The notes under the pieces were generated by a model. It searched no databases. It worked only from the letters and a program-made list of their open reading frames with translations, and was not told the origin of the DNA. A DNA stretch of 64,000 nucleotides. Source: Methanimicrococcus sp. OttesenSCG-928-J09. Its GTDB lineage: Archaea; Halobacteriota; Methanosarcinia; Methanosarcinales; Methanosarcinaceae. Of this stretch, positions 17,630 to 26,886 are shown in pieces. Numbering within the stretch: position 1 is the first letter of the stretch; each line of letters begins with the position of its first letter. The DNA lies in contig JAJDHP010000001.1 of assembly GCA_030266245.1 (NCBI GenBank), positions 1 to 64,000 on the forward strand. Reading direction: 5' to 3'. Both the position numbers and the translations under genes were made by a program.

Positions 17630-20600
17630 ATGAAAAATATATTAAAATACGCAGTCGTTTTGCTCATCCTGTTTGCGATGATCGGGACGGCGAGTGCGGC
17701 AGTTGATGCGGATAGTGTTACTGCCACTCCCCTTTTGGGCGATGACGGAAAATATGATGTTACTGTCAGTTGGACTGGAAATTTAGAGGGAACTGGATTT
17801 GTTATTAAAATTGATACACTTCCTGTTTCTGAGTCCTCAGCTACTTCTCCTATTACTTTGAATGATCTTGAGTTAGTAGCAGGAGAAACTTATACTGTTA
17901 ATGTATCTGATAATTTGGATCCTGACAACATGTTTGTTACTAAAACATTCATAGCTCCTTCTCCAACTTTATCTGCTCCTGTATTCACATCTTTTAAATC
18001 GATAACGAATGCAGATAATGATTTTTCTTTAGATTGGACATTGAATGAAGATGGTTTGCCCGCAGGTACAATCCTTCAATTTAATGACAACGGTTGGAAA
18101 ACTGTTGATAATACGAAAGCAGGTTATGTTATCACAGGAAAAAGTGCCGATAACGATATTACCTTTTCATTTAAGTTGAAAAAAGATGATATTGAAAGCG
18201 CTACTACTGAAATTGTATTTAATAAAATTTTGATTACTGCTCCTACGATTACTTCTGATTCAATTACCTGGAACTTAGACACATCTAATTGGGATTCATA
18301 CGAAGCGAAAGTGACTAAAGAGGGAGCTCCAGATACTGAGCTTCCTTCTGATGTTGTTGGACAAACAGTTAAAGCATCTAATCTTGAACCCAATACAAAA
18401 TATATCTTAACTGTTCGTGGTATTAACACTACTTATGGTCAAGGACTGTGGACTACAAAAGATGCAACAACAATCGCAGGTGCTTCTATTTTAATTGATT
18501 CCATTGAACCTGCTGAATATTTGAAAGACAAAAATGAAGTTGAGCAGGGTACTTTCACAAAAGAAAATGGTACAACTCTCCGATTGAATATTACTTCAGT
18601 TGCTAAATCTACCTACAAGTGGACTTTGATTCTCGATAAAGGTCTCGACGGAACTGAAGATAAGTCTGCCGAAATTTCTAAAAATGAAACATCTTCTGAC
18701 GGATTGAAAAATGAATTTGAATGGAAGCCGTCCAAAACAGGAGATTATACTTTAACTTTGGAAATCAAAGACGATGCTGATCCTACAAAAACTCAAACAT
18801 TAAAATGGAAGATTACTGTCCCTGAAAGATCTACCGGCAGCCGCATTTGGGAAAAAGGAATGCAGGACCCATATACTTGGGATGCTCGTAGTTTTTCCGG
18901 ATTCTATTATAATTTAGATACAGGTCAAGGCAATGAAAGTATGACCATGGAAGGTATGAATACCAGTAGTTCTATTGATGAAGGAAATTTAATTTATCAA
19001 ACAACCACTTCCCCAACTAAATACGATTTATCCATCTGGGGGTCCTATGATATTGTCGGTTTCATGGGTGATAAATACTTTGCTGGCGATGATGACAGCA
19101 GTTTGATGAAAAATGGAAACCTTTCAAAAGTACTGATTGATACCAGTGACAAAATACAATTACGTACTGGTCAAAATTATGCGCTCGAAGAAGGGTATTC
19201 AATTACCGTTCAGCAAATCGATATTAATGGTGGTAAAGCACAAATTGTCTTTTCAAGAGACGGTAAAGAAGTCGGCAGCTTTATTACAAACGAGGGCGAG
19301 ACTGCCAGTTACTATAAAAATGTCGGAAGCGGCAGCGGAAACAATACAACATTCATCAAAACACGTGTAAAAAGCGTCTTCCAAGGTTCCGAAAGTGCTA
19401 TTGTCGAGGTAGAAGGTATTTTCCAGATTTCTGATAATTTAACACGGCTAGAGCGTGGATCTAAAATCGGTAAAATGGAAATTTCCGAGGTCGGCGAGAA
19501 TATAATAAAAATGAAAAACCATGAAAGAATCAGTTTAAGTCAGGATTCTGAAATCGAATTAATGGGTAAAGTCAAAATCGTTGTTGCCGATTCAGGCACT
19601 TTGAGGTTTGCTCCTGTTATGGAATACACAGAACCCGGTGTCTATGAAATCAGAGGTACCGTTTCAGATTACAGTGAATCTGATTATATTGTTGACGAAT
19701 GGGATCCGAAAAATTTTGAAGGATTTTATTATGATATAAATGATGATGCTAAATCTTTTGAAAAAATTAAGATCATTCAAACACTTGATAATGGTTCACG
19801 TTCAATTGACAAAAATAACTTAGAATACACATCCAATATAACAAATGTTGAATATAATTATACACCCTGGAAAAGTTATTCCGTTATTGGTTTTATGGGT
19901 GAAAAATATTATGCAGGTGATAACGGCAGTTTGTTGAAAGATGGTAATTTATCAAAAGTTTTGGTTGATACAGATGAAAGACGCCAAATGCGCACAGGCG
20001 AATCAATGATTTTGGAAGAGGGTATCTCTATAAAAGTTGAACAAATTGATACCAATGGTAACAAAGTTCGTCTTGTTATTGAAAAAGATGGCAAGGAGAT
20101 AAATTCCAGCATTGTTGACTCTGGTGGGGATTACATCTACGAAGGGAATAATAGTAAGATTAAGGATACTTCTTTCATCCGTATTCATGTCGATTCTGTT
20201 TTTCAGGGTACTGAAAGCAGTATTGTTTCAATTTCTGGTGTTTTCCAGGCATCTTTGAATTTAACAAAACTTGATACGGATGCAAAATATGGAAAAATGA
20301 AAGTGAGAAGTTACAGTGGCGGTGATGATGGAGGTATACGCCTCTCTAATGATGAAAGCATAACACTTTCACAAGACAGTGAAGTTGAATTTATGAAAAT
20401 CGGCAATGACACAATGTATTTCAAAGTCGGTGACAACAGCACCTTGAGATTTGCTCCTGTCGTTGAACGTACAATCGGTTCCACTGATCCTTTGAGTGTT
20501 AAATTGGATCCAAGCACAGCAACTGTCGGCGATGTCGTTAAAATTACATTAAATGACCGCGGTACAACAATCGAAGGTGTGACTGTTTATGTCAACGGTT

Positions 20601-21472
20601 CAAAAATCGGAACAACCAACAGTGACGGAACACTCAATTACACAACTGACAAAGTCGGTTCTTTCCGTGTAACAGGTGAAAAATCAGGATATGTAAACGG
20701 CAGCGCAACTTTAACTGTCAATGAAAAACTCATTAACATGACTGTCCGCGTTTCACCTGAAACCCTTCACTTCGGAACAACCGGAACAATCAAAGCAACA
20801 GATTCCTTAAACGGTTCAGCCATCAGCGATGCAACTGTTTACGTCAGCGGCGAAAGTGTCGGTAAAACCAACTCTTCCGGGGAATTGAATTACACGTTTA
20901 ACAAAACAGGTTCAATCACGATTGAAGTTTCTAAGGAGAAATACATCAACGGAACAACAACTGTCAACATTTCTCAAAAAGTTGCGTTCGCTTATGCAAA
21001 CTTTGAAATGAAACCGGATGAGCCGTCTGCAAAGAAAGCCATTAAGGTGTCTTTCGATATCACAAACAACGGTATTGAAGATGGTTCCCACGATGTGAGT
21101 TTGGTTTTAACAGACAGCAGCGGAAATGTCATTGACGAGGACAGCAAAACAGTTTCCGTAAATATCGGCAAAACCAAAAGCGTGACTTTGTCCGTCAAGG
21201 CGCCTGAAGAAGGCAATTACAAGCTGACATTAAAAGAAACAGACAGCAACAGGGTAATTGACATGCCGTCAAGCATATCCAACGTTTCTGTCGATTCGGC
21301 AAAATTCGGTTCAACAATCGTGTATGCTGTCTTAGCGGTCTTGGCAATCGCTGTCATTGCTGTTATCGGATTCGTTGCTTACCTCTTCGGTGTGAGAGGC
21401 GCAACGAAAGCAAACTATCAGATTGTTGCTCAGGATATCTTTGACGACATCAAATCCAAATTCCGAAGATGA
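17630..21472 (+). CDS. S-layer protein, tandem Methanosarcina-type domains
   Basis: 1280-residue secreted and membrane-anchored envelope protein. Signal peptide 1-24 (ends GTASA). Fibronectin-like strands occupy about 25-395. Two tandem S-layer domains of the Methanosarcinales family follow (about 400-675 and 690-950); each opens with W-D-x-R/K-x-F-x-G-F-Y-Y and ends in LRFAPV. After them come two PEGA/Ig-like repeats with TVYVNGSKIGTTNSDG and TVYVSGESVGKTNSSG, and a CARDB-like domain (about 1120-1210). A C-terminal membrane helix (about 1225-1255) ends in a short basic tail. It has many NxS/T sequons. The ribosome-binding site is AAGGT. A strong terminator follows at 21511. In the family the tandem domains form the S-layer lattice; the extra C-terminal modules are unusual, so it could be an accessory S-layer protein. 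Confidence 0.9.
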   Translation: MKNILKYAVVLLILFAMIGTASAAVDADSVTATPLLGDDGKYDVTVSWTGNLEGTGFVIKIDTLPVSESSATSPITLNDLELVAGETYTVNVSDNLDPDNMFVTKTFIAPSPTLSAPVFTSFKSITNADNDFSLDWTLNEDGLPAGTILQFNDNGWKTVDNTKAGYVITGKSADNDITFSFKLKKDDIESATTEIVFNKILITAPTITSDSITWNLDTSNWDSYEAKVTKEGAPDTELPSDVVGQTVKASNLEPNTKYILTVRGINTTYGQGLWTTKDATTIAGASILIDSIEPAEYLKDKNEVEQGTFTKENGTTLRLNITSVAKSTYKWTLILDKGLDGTEDKSAEISKNETSSDGLKNEFEWKPSKTGDYTLTLEIKDDADPTKTQTLKWKITVPERSTGSRIWEKGMQDPYTWDARSFSGFYYNLDTGQGNESMTMEGMNTSSSIDEGNLIYQTTTSPTKYDLSIWGSYDIVGFMGDKYFAGDDDSSLMKNGNLSKVLIDTSDKIQLRTGQNYALEEGYSITVQQIDINGGKAQIVFSRDGKEVGSFITNEGETASYYKNVGSGSGNNTTFIKTRVKSVFQGSESAIVEVEGIFQISDNLTRLERGSKIGKMEISEVGENIIKMKNHERISLSQDSEIELMGKVKIVVADSGTLRFAPVMEYTEPGVYEIRGTVSDYSESDYIVDEWDPKNFEGFYYDINDDAKSFEKIKIIQTLDNGSRSIDKNNLEYTSNITNVEYNYTPWKSYSVIGFMGEKYYAGDNGSLLKDGNLSKVLVDTDERRQMRTGESMILEEGISIKVEQIDTNGNKVRLVIEKDGKEINSSIVDSGGDYIYEGNNSKIKDTSFIRIHVDSVFQGTESSIVSISGVFQASLNLTKLDTDAKYGKMKVRSYSGGDDGGIRLSNDESITLSQDSEVEFMKIGNDTMYFKVGDNSTLRFAPVVERTIGSTDPLSVKLDPSTATVGDVVKITLNDRGTTIEGVTVYVNGSKIGTTNSDGTLNYTTDKVGSFRVTGEKSGYVNGSATLTVNEKLINMTVRVSPETLHFGTTGTIKATDSLNGSAISDATVYVSGESVGKTNSSGELNYTFNKTGSITIEVSKEKYINGTTTVNISQKVAFAYANFEMKPDEPSAKKAIKVSFDITNNGIEDGSHDVSLVLTDSSGNVIDEDSKTVSVNIGKTKSVTLSVKAPEEGNYKLTLKETDSNRVIDMPSSISNVSVDSAKFGSTIVYAVLAVLAIAVIAVIGFVAYLFGVRGATKANYQIVAQDIFDDIKSKFRR

Positions 21473-21510
21473 GAAATCGGATTATTAAGTTAAAATAAAA
21501 TTAAAATTAG

Positions 21511-21540
21511 AAAGGTTTGTTTTTCAAACCTTTTCTTCTT
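21511..21540 (+). terminator. Terminator of the S-layer gene
   Basis: Perfect 9-bp stem AAAGGTTTG/CAAACCTTT with a TTTTT loop, followed by TCTTCTTTCTTTTTTT. Confidence 0.8.
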
Positions 21541-21659
21541 TCTTTTTTTGAATCATTTCCAAGTTCAACTTTGAGGTTTTTTTAAATTCGAATTACATTT
21601 CTAATTATTTGAAAAAGTGAAACATCGTTTTCATCAAAATTAAAAGTTCCATCCGAAGT

Positions 21660-21870
21660 CAGATTGCCGTTACCAATTTGGGGCAGGTTGCCGTTACCGG
21701 TTGGAGTCCGGTTATTGTTACCGATTGGAGTCAGGTTTTAGTTTGCAGCGGGAGGGCGGTGTTTATGAAAAATCGCTTACGCGATTTTTGGCTCCGCCTC
21801 TATAATAATTACCATACTTGTTGGAAAGCAGCCCGCTGCGCGCGAACAGCACAATTTTCAAAAATAAATC
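21660..21870 (+). repeat. Interspersed intergenic element, copy 3
   Basis: It begins with three 24-bp tandem units with GTTACC at 21669, 21693 and 21717. Then follow TTTGCAGCGGGAGGG at about 21742, the hairpin at 21768-21789 with a TTAC loop, a shortened GC stem GGCTCCGCC, and the CGCTGCGCGCG tail near 21835 with ACAATTTTCAAAAATAAATC. It fills the gap between the S-layer gene and the nuclease gene, which is on the opposite strand. Confidence 0.85.
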
Positions 21871-21919
21871 AAAATTGCCCAACATTTTTCGAAAAATAAG
21901 CCAAAAATCTTTTTAATGA

Positions 21920-22402
21920 TTATTTTTTAATCCAAGCATCCGGTTCTACTTTGTAACCGCCGCCTGATCGTATAATTGACGGATATTCGGCGATTTCTTC
22001 AATTGTAAATTTTAAAGACTCAGAACCGAACCGCTCTTTAATATCTTTCCAGGGAATTGCATAAGCTTCGCGCGAACGGCCAACGCCGAAACGAAGTTCA
22101 ACAGCTAAAAAACCGCTTCTTCCTGAATGGTTTAAAAAGTCGGAAATACGATCGATTTGATGAGAACCCTTTTTATCCGTTGTGAAATGCTGCGTAAAAT
22201 AAAGGGCTTTGGTTCCTTTTTCTACAGAGATGCTCTTGCATTCGATTCCCATATAATAATCCGGGTTGAGGGAATCCACTAAAACATCCAAAAACTGAGG
22301 CGTAAAACGGTGCTGTTTTAAGCGGTAAGAAATGCCGCGCATATTATTCTCTTTAAAATAATTGTTAAAAGATGTCACCAAGCCTCTTTCAAATTCAGTC
22401 AT
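21920..22402 (-). CDS. Predicted PD-(D/E)XK nuclease, Holliday-resolvase-like
   Basis: 160 residues from the ATG at 22402 (MTEFERGLVTSFNNYF). An upstream extension adds only hydrophobic, unrelated residues. A nuclease pattern is visible: an N-terminal helix with Glu, then FLDVLVDS, then GIECKSI, giving the D and ExK positions of the PD-(D/E)XK fold. A following QIDRISDFL helix and a strand FLAVELRFG fit the archaeal Hjc/RecU-type architecture. A role in recombination or repair is inferred only. It is convergent with the S-layer gene and in line with DUF1699 upstream. Confidence 0.6.
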   Translation of the reverse strand: MTEFERGLVTSFNNYFKENNMRGISYRLKQHRFTPQFLDVLVDSLNPDYYMGIECKSISVEKGTKALYFTQHFTTDKKGSHQIDRISDFLNHSGRSGFLAVELRFGVGRSREAYAIPWKDIKERFGSESLKFTIEEIAEYPSIIRSGGGYKVEPDAWIKK

Positions 22403-22611
22403 TATGAAAAAATCGGCGTGAACATATATGACGTTTTGCTGTGCGGGGAGAAAGTATTCTAAAATGAACAATCAATTTTATAAAATAGTAATAGATATAT
22501 TTAGTTCTTATATTGGAAAGAATAAATGTGCCGGCGGCCGTGAAATAAACACAGTATTATCGGCCAACACAAAAAGACCGGCAAACGAGCTGCAGTGCAG
22601 CAATCGCGTTT

Positions 22612-23007
22612 TTAAGAATTCATAATGTACCGAACCAAATCGGGACTTAGTTTTGTTTCTCTGGTGACAGCTGAGACGATGTCATCTTCCGAAACGTTGT
22701 TTGTTTTCAATTCGTTAATTGTATCAATGGAATCTTTCGGAATTTCAAAATATTCATTAATGTCTTTCCTATGACCCCAAACATCTCCTTCCAAAAGAGC
22801 AACGTTTTGCATTGCTAAAAACATTTGAATAGATTCAGACAAAGTTTTTTTGTAGGAACTTGGGATATGAATTGCTTTGACGCTCGGGCAGAGCGAAATC
22901 AAGGTCATAATATCCTTATTTGAAGGTCGGAATGCCAAATGAACAATTTTGTCGGCTGATTTCAGTGTACTGATCTCATCCTTAGAACTGATAATTCTTA
23001 TTTTCAT
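22612..23007 (-). CDS. DUF1699 family protein
   Basis: 131 residues. MKIRIISSKDEI, VHLAFRPSNKDIM, IHIPSSYKKTLS and LLEGDVWGHRKDINEY match the DUF1699 family, which I know from Methanosarcinales. Its function is unknown; the C-terminal helices resemble a small DNA- or RNA-binding module. It stands alone with a GAGGGAGC ribosome-binding site just upstream. Its restriction to one methanogen order supports the taxonomic placement. Confidence 0.8.
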   Translation of the reverse strand: MKIRIISSKDEISTLKSADKIVHLAFRPSNKDIMTLISLCPSVKAIHIPSSYKKTLSESIQMFLAMQNVALLEGDVWGHRKDINEYFEIPKDSIDTINELKTNNVSEDDIVSAVTRETKLSPDLVRYIMNS

Positions 23008-23522
23008 TGCTCCCTCTCTCTGTTTTTATAATAAACAATTTTTATATTGATACAACACCAAAATTATCTATTAGGAAATTTTTTCATAAGAGAATAATCA
23101 TTGATGAAGACTAATGAAAGGTATAGTGAAACAGTTATAATTAAATGTTTTGTTTCAAAAATTCATTTAGATAATCCTATACCTTAAAACTTACTTAAGT
23201 TTTTCGAATAGTTTTCATCCGAAAATATAATTGGATGCAACTGTATAAAAATAATACCGATAAAAATATCGTTTTTTTTTAAATGACAAATTAAGTAAGT
23301 GTTAAGGAAGAATCCAAGTTTGAAAATGGTATCTCAGCTTAATCCGATGTAAATAAACCAACTTCCTCTATTTATTTAAATTTTATTATTAGAAATAGAA
23401 TCAAAATGAATAATTTTGAATTAAATAGAATAGAGATAAATAAAAAAAAGCCGATTAAAAAATATTTTTAAATTTTCCTTATTAGTTATTATTCCCTATT
23501 ATTTTTCATATTTTGTTTCCGC
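23008..23522. other. AT-rich gap with nested inverted repeats
   Basis: No gene seen. It contains the DUF1699 leader and a set of inverted repeats: AAGGTATAG (23118-23126) with CTATACCTT (23177-23185), enclosing TGAAACA (23127) with TGTTTCA (23151). CTTACTTAA near 23190 pairs with TTAAGTAAG near 23290. A small hairpin CGATA/TATCG followed by nine T lies near 23255-23280. Confidence 0.5.
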
Positions 23523-26500
23523 TTATTCCGCACCGCGCAAATAATTTCCTTTTGTATACTCGGAACCATCTGCAGAAAGCCCATCAGATTCAGTTCTGTC
23601 AGAATTCAATCCTTTTCTGTAATGGGAAATAAGGTCAAAAATCTCATCAGATGTGTGCCCCAATCCGTCAATTCTAAAAATCGAAACGCCTGCCTGTCTC
23701 AGCTTCGGAAGCAAATCAAATGCATTGAGCTCTTTGGAATTGTAAATGCAGTTTCTTCCTTTCATATCTGTTAAAACCGGGAACTGGTAATTTTTTGCAT
23801 CTTTGAGAATGTATTTGGACAGCTCAATGCTGTCATTCGATTGCATTCCGATTATATCTGCATTCTGCTCTGCATTGTGTACCGCTGCTGTTTTCCGTGT
23901 GCTGTCCAAGTTGCTGCCGGCAAGCAGTGACTGCAAAAGCGGGTGCTCGGTAACCATCAGCCGCTGTCTTCCATGAACAGCACATTCAAATGCGGGGTAT
24001 TTCTCTGATTTGGAAACAGCTCGATGAATCAGTGAATCAATTTCGGAAATTGAAAGCTCCGGGGACAATAAAACAGAATCCGCGTTTTGTTCAAAGAATA
24101 ATAAAGCCGCGTCTGAATTGAAAATATTAAAAGCCGTGTCTGCCGCAATTCTGAAAGCGGGTGAAAATTCGGATTCGGATTGAATAAATTCATAAACACC
24201 AATGTTGGACGCCAATATTCCTGAAATATTGTTTTCTTTTAAAAGTCTCAAACACGCTTTAATCGACTCAAAATCTTCTTCTTTCGTAATAAACGGTGTT
24301 CTGAAATAGATTTTTTCTTTATCGGCCGCTTCCATCTTTGACATTGCAGCGGTTAATTTTTCAGCTGATAAACCGTATTCTTTTCGAGTCAGAGGATCTT
24401 TAAATATGTCGCCGCCTGCATAAATACGATCGGCACCGGCTTCCAGCGCAGCAAAAAGTTCATTTTCGGAATAAACACAAACTGAAATAATCGGGTCAGG
24501 GAGGGCGTAATTTTCGACGGAATTTTCATTGAAACCATCTTCATTTTTCATCTCTGTTTTTTCTGACTTCTCAATTTCGTCTTTTTTATTCAAATTCAGA
24601 GGAGAAGCGCGTCTGCGGCGAAGAATACGTTCTGTTAATAAAGCCTGCAATGCTTTGTTTCTAACCGTTTTAAATTCACCGACCGGAATAAAACAATCGC
24701 CTGATACAGAAACTTCAGCGGATTTCGTTTGCCAAATTGTGCTGCCGAGTTTAAACAGCAAATCCCTGGCCTGCGCTTCTGAAAACGGATTCTTTTGTGC
24801 TGCTTCAATTACATATTCTGACTCAACCACGACACTTAAACCGTTTTCATCAAAAACCGTAATCTGAATGGGATTTCCCGGCTGAAGCCGGCATTTGAAT
24901 GAAATCGGAAGTGAGAGTGATTCCGTGGATGATAATTTTTCAACGGCTTCCGCCAACGGAAAAACGGCGGAAGAGAGATACGCGGAAAGATAGGATGGAG
25001 AGTAGGAAGAAGGAGGAGACGAAAGAGATGAAGAAGAAAGAGAAGAAGAAGGACCGGAAGAAATGTCTGAAGAATCCGAAGATGAAATCAGAGAAGAGTT
25101 TTGAGTGTCATTCGGTGTGTTTATTGCATTTGAATTTTTAAGTTGAACCCGGCTGCTGTCATAAACATCATTGGCAACCTGTTCTGCAAATAATGCACTT
25201 TCTTCATCATTTTTGCCGGCGGGTATGAATGTTTTCGTGAGCGAGCGCTGAAGCTCAAAATCGAATGTTTTATAAACGGAATCGCTGACAGACGGGAATG
25301 TTTCTCTTTTTTCCGATCTATTTGAATCGGCAGGAGTCGGAAGCGGAATCTCAACAGTTTCGCCTGCGCCGGCTTTACTGCAAATGCTGCGCCCGACATA
25401 CATCTTTTTTATTGCGAATCCCTGCCTGGGATCTTCGGTGGAATTCATGGTTTTTCCGATATCGCCGATTGAAATGCCGTCGTGGGCGGATAATTCGGAT
25501 GAAAGTAAAACATTAATTTTGGCATTTCTGCGATCCGTTTGAACAATTTTTCCGATGAGAATGCCTTTGTTGTAAGGCAGTTTCCTGCTCATCAGTTCGC
25601 CTTGCGGATTTCTTATAAAATATCCTTCCGTGAAATCGCGATTGAAAAGTTTTTTAAGCGTTTCACGTTCCGTTGCCGTCGGTTTTATTCTTGAAGTGCC
25701 GGCAGATTTTTCCGCGATTTTTGTATTTTCCTTTTCTACAATTCCCGTTCCTTCCTTTTTCACTCTTTCAGTTTTTTCGAGCTTTCCGTTTTTTCTTTTT
25801 TCCAAAACCCTGTCAATGATTTGGCGATAAACAGAAACAACGCCGGCGACATATTCCGGTTTCTTCATGCGTCCTTCAATTTTAAAAGAGTGGACGCCGG
25901 CATCTATCAGAGATTCGATATTTTCGGAAGCGTTCAAATCTTTGGGACTGATCAGATATTGTCCGTCTGTCGCAACCGTTTTGCCGTCAACCAGCAATGT
26001 GTATCTCTTTCGGCACGGCTGCGCGCATTTGCCGCGGTTGCCGCTGCGGGAACCGACCAAGCTGCTGAAAAGACACTGCCCGGAATAGCAAATGCAGAGT
26101 GCACCATGAATAAATGTCTCGACTTCAACGCCGGTTTCCATGATGGCTTCGAGTTCGGGAATTGTATTTTCGCGGGCAGGAACAATACGTGAAACACCCA
26201 TTCTTTTCAAAAAGCGGGCGTGATAAGAATTATGAACCGTCATCTGTGTGCTGGCGTGAAAAGTAAAGTCCGGATAAATTTCAGAAAGGCGGGAGAGAAG
26301 GCCTAAATCTTGTACAATAATGCTGTCAATGCCGTGACAATAGAGCTCGTCAAAGAGGGACAAAACATCATCCATCTCGTCATCTCTGTAAAGCGTGTTC
26401 AGCGTCACATAGACTTTTTTATTAAAAGCATGAGCGTAATCAATTCCCGCGGCAAGTTCGCAGCCTGAAAAATTGCCGGCGTAAGCGCGCGCACTGAAAC

Positions 26501-26660
26501 GGGAAGCGCCCGCATAAATTGCATCGGCGCCGTTTTGAATGCCGGCCAGCAGCGAGAGTAAAGTGCCGGCAGGTGCCAGCAGCTCAGGCGCAGCGGAAAC
26601 AGAAGCTGCTTTCAAAGAAGAATCATTTTCCTGCAAACCATTTGCCTCATCGGCATCCAT
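23523..26660 (-). CDS. Giant U32 peptidase-family protein
   Basis: 1045 residues from the ATG at 26660. The N-terminal 300 residues are a classical U32 domain: LLAPAGTLLSLLAGIQNGADA, FHASTQMTVHN, EVETFIHGALCICYSGQC and GKCAQPCRKRY, which carries the conserved cysteines that bind an Fe-S cluster in tRNA/rRNA-hydroxylating relatives (TrhP, RlhA). A charged linker (about 310-345), a DUF3656-like middle part, a very Ser-rich stretch (about 520-560) and a second U32-like half from about 690 follow. The relatives hydroxylate RNA rather than cleave collagen, so RNA modification is the better guess. The Ser-rich insert is unusual. It lies downstream of the ABC substrate-binding gene but behind a terminator. 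Confidence 0.85.
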   Translation of the reverse strand: MDADEANGLQENDSSLKAASVSAAPELLAPAGTLLSLLAGIQNGADAIYAGASRFSARAYAGNFSGCELAAGIDYAHAFNKKVYVTLNTLYRDDEMDDVLSLFDELYCHGIDSIIVQDLGLLSRLSEIYPDFTFHASTQMTVHNSYHARFLKRMGVSRIVPARENTIPELEAIMETGVEVETFIHGALCICYSGQCLFSSLVGSRSGNRGKCAQPCRKRYTLLVDGKTVATDGQYLISPKDLNASENIESLIDAGVHSFKIEGRMKKPEYVAGVVSVYRQIIDRVLEKRKNGKLEKTERVKKEGTGIVEKENTKIAEKSAGTSRIKPTATERETLKKLFNRDFTEGYFIRNPQGELMSRKLPYNKGILIGKIVQTDRRNAKINVLLSSELSAHDGISIGDIGKTMNSTEDPRQGFAIKKMYVGRSICSKAGAGETVEIPLPTPADSNRSEKRETFPSVSDSVYKTFDFELQRSLTKTFIPAGKNDEESALFAEQVANDVYDSSRVQLKNSNAINTPNDTQNSSLISSSDSSDISSGPSSSLSSSSLSSPPSSYSPSYLSAYLSSAVFPLAEAVEKLSSTESLSLPISFKCRLQPGNPIQITVFDENGLSVVVESEYVIEAAQKNPFSEAQARDLLFKLGSTIWQTKSAEVSVSGDCFIPVGEFKTVRNKALQALLTERILRRRRASPLNLNKKDEIEKSEKTEMKNEDGFNENSVENYALPDPIISVCVYSENELFAALEAGADRIYAGGDIFKDPLTRKEYGLSAEKLTAAMSKMEAADKEKIYFRTPFITKEEDFESIKACLRLLKENNISGILASNIGVYEFIQSESEFSPAFRIAADTAFNIFNSDAALLFFEQNADSVLLSPELSISEIDSLIHRAVSKSEKYPAFECAVHGRQRLMVTEHPLLQSLLAGSNLDSTRKTAAVHNAEQNADIIGMQSNDSIELSKYILKDAKNYQFPVLTDMKGRNCIYNSKELNAFDLLPKLRQAGVSIFRIDGLGHTSDEIFDLISHYRKGLNSDRTESDGLSADGSEYTKGNYLRGAE

Positions 26661-26776
26661 ATCAAAAGAAGTCACTGCACCAGCCTCAAAACAGATAATT
26701 ATCTGAAAAACAGGATACACTTTAAAATAACTTTGCTTTGAAAGCAAAATAAGAAATGAAAGAAAACAAAAACGAA

Positions 26777-26815
26777 ATGAATTAAAAAAGAAAAGTTTGC
26801 CGTCAGCCGGCAAAC
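26777..26815 (-). terminator. Terminator of the ABC substrate-binding gene
   Basis: On the minus strand, GTTTGCCG pairs with CGGCAAAC around GCTGA, followed by TTTTCTTTTTT. It separates this gene from the U32 gene downstream. Confidence 0.8.
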
Positions 26816-26886
26816 CAAAAGAGGTTGACTCTTTTTGAAATTATTATTTTAATTATTTACTTAATTTTTGAATAATTTGCTTGAAA

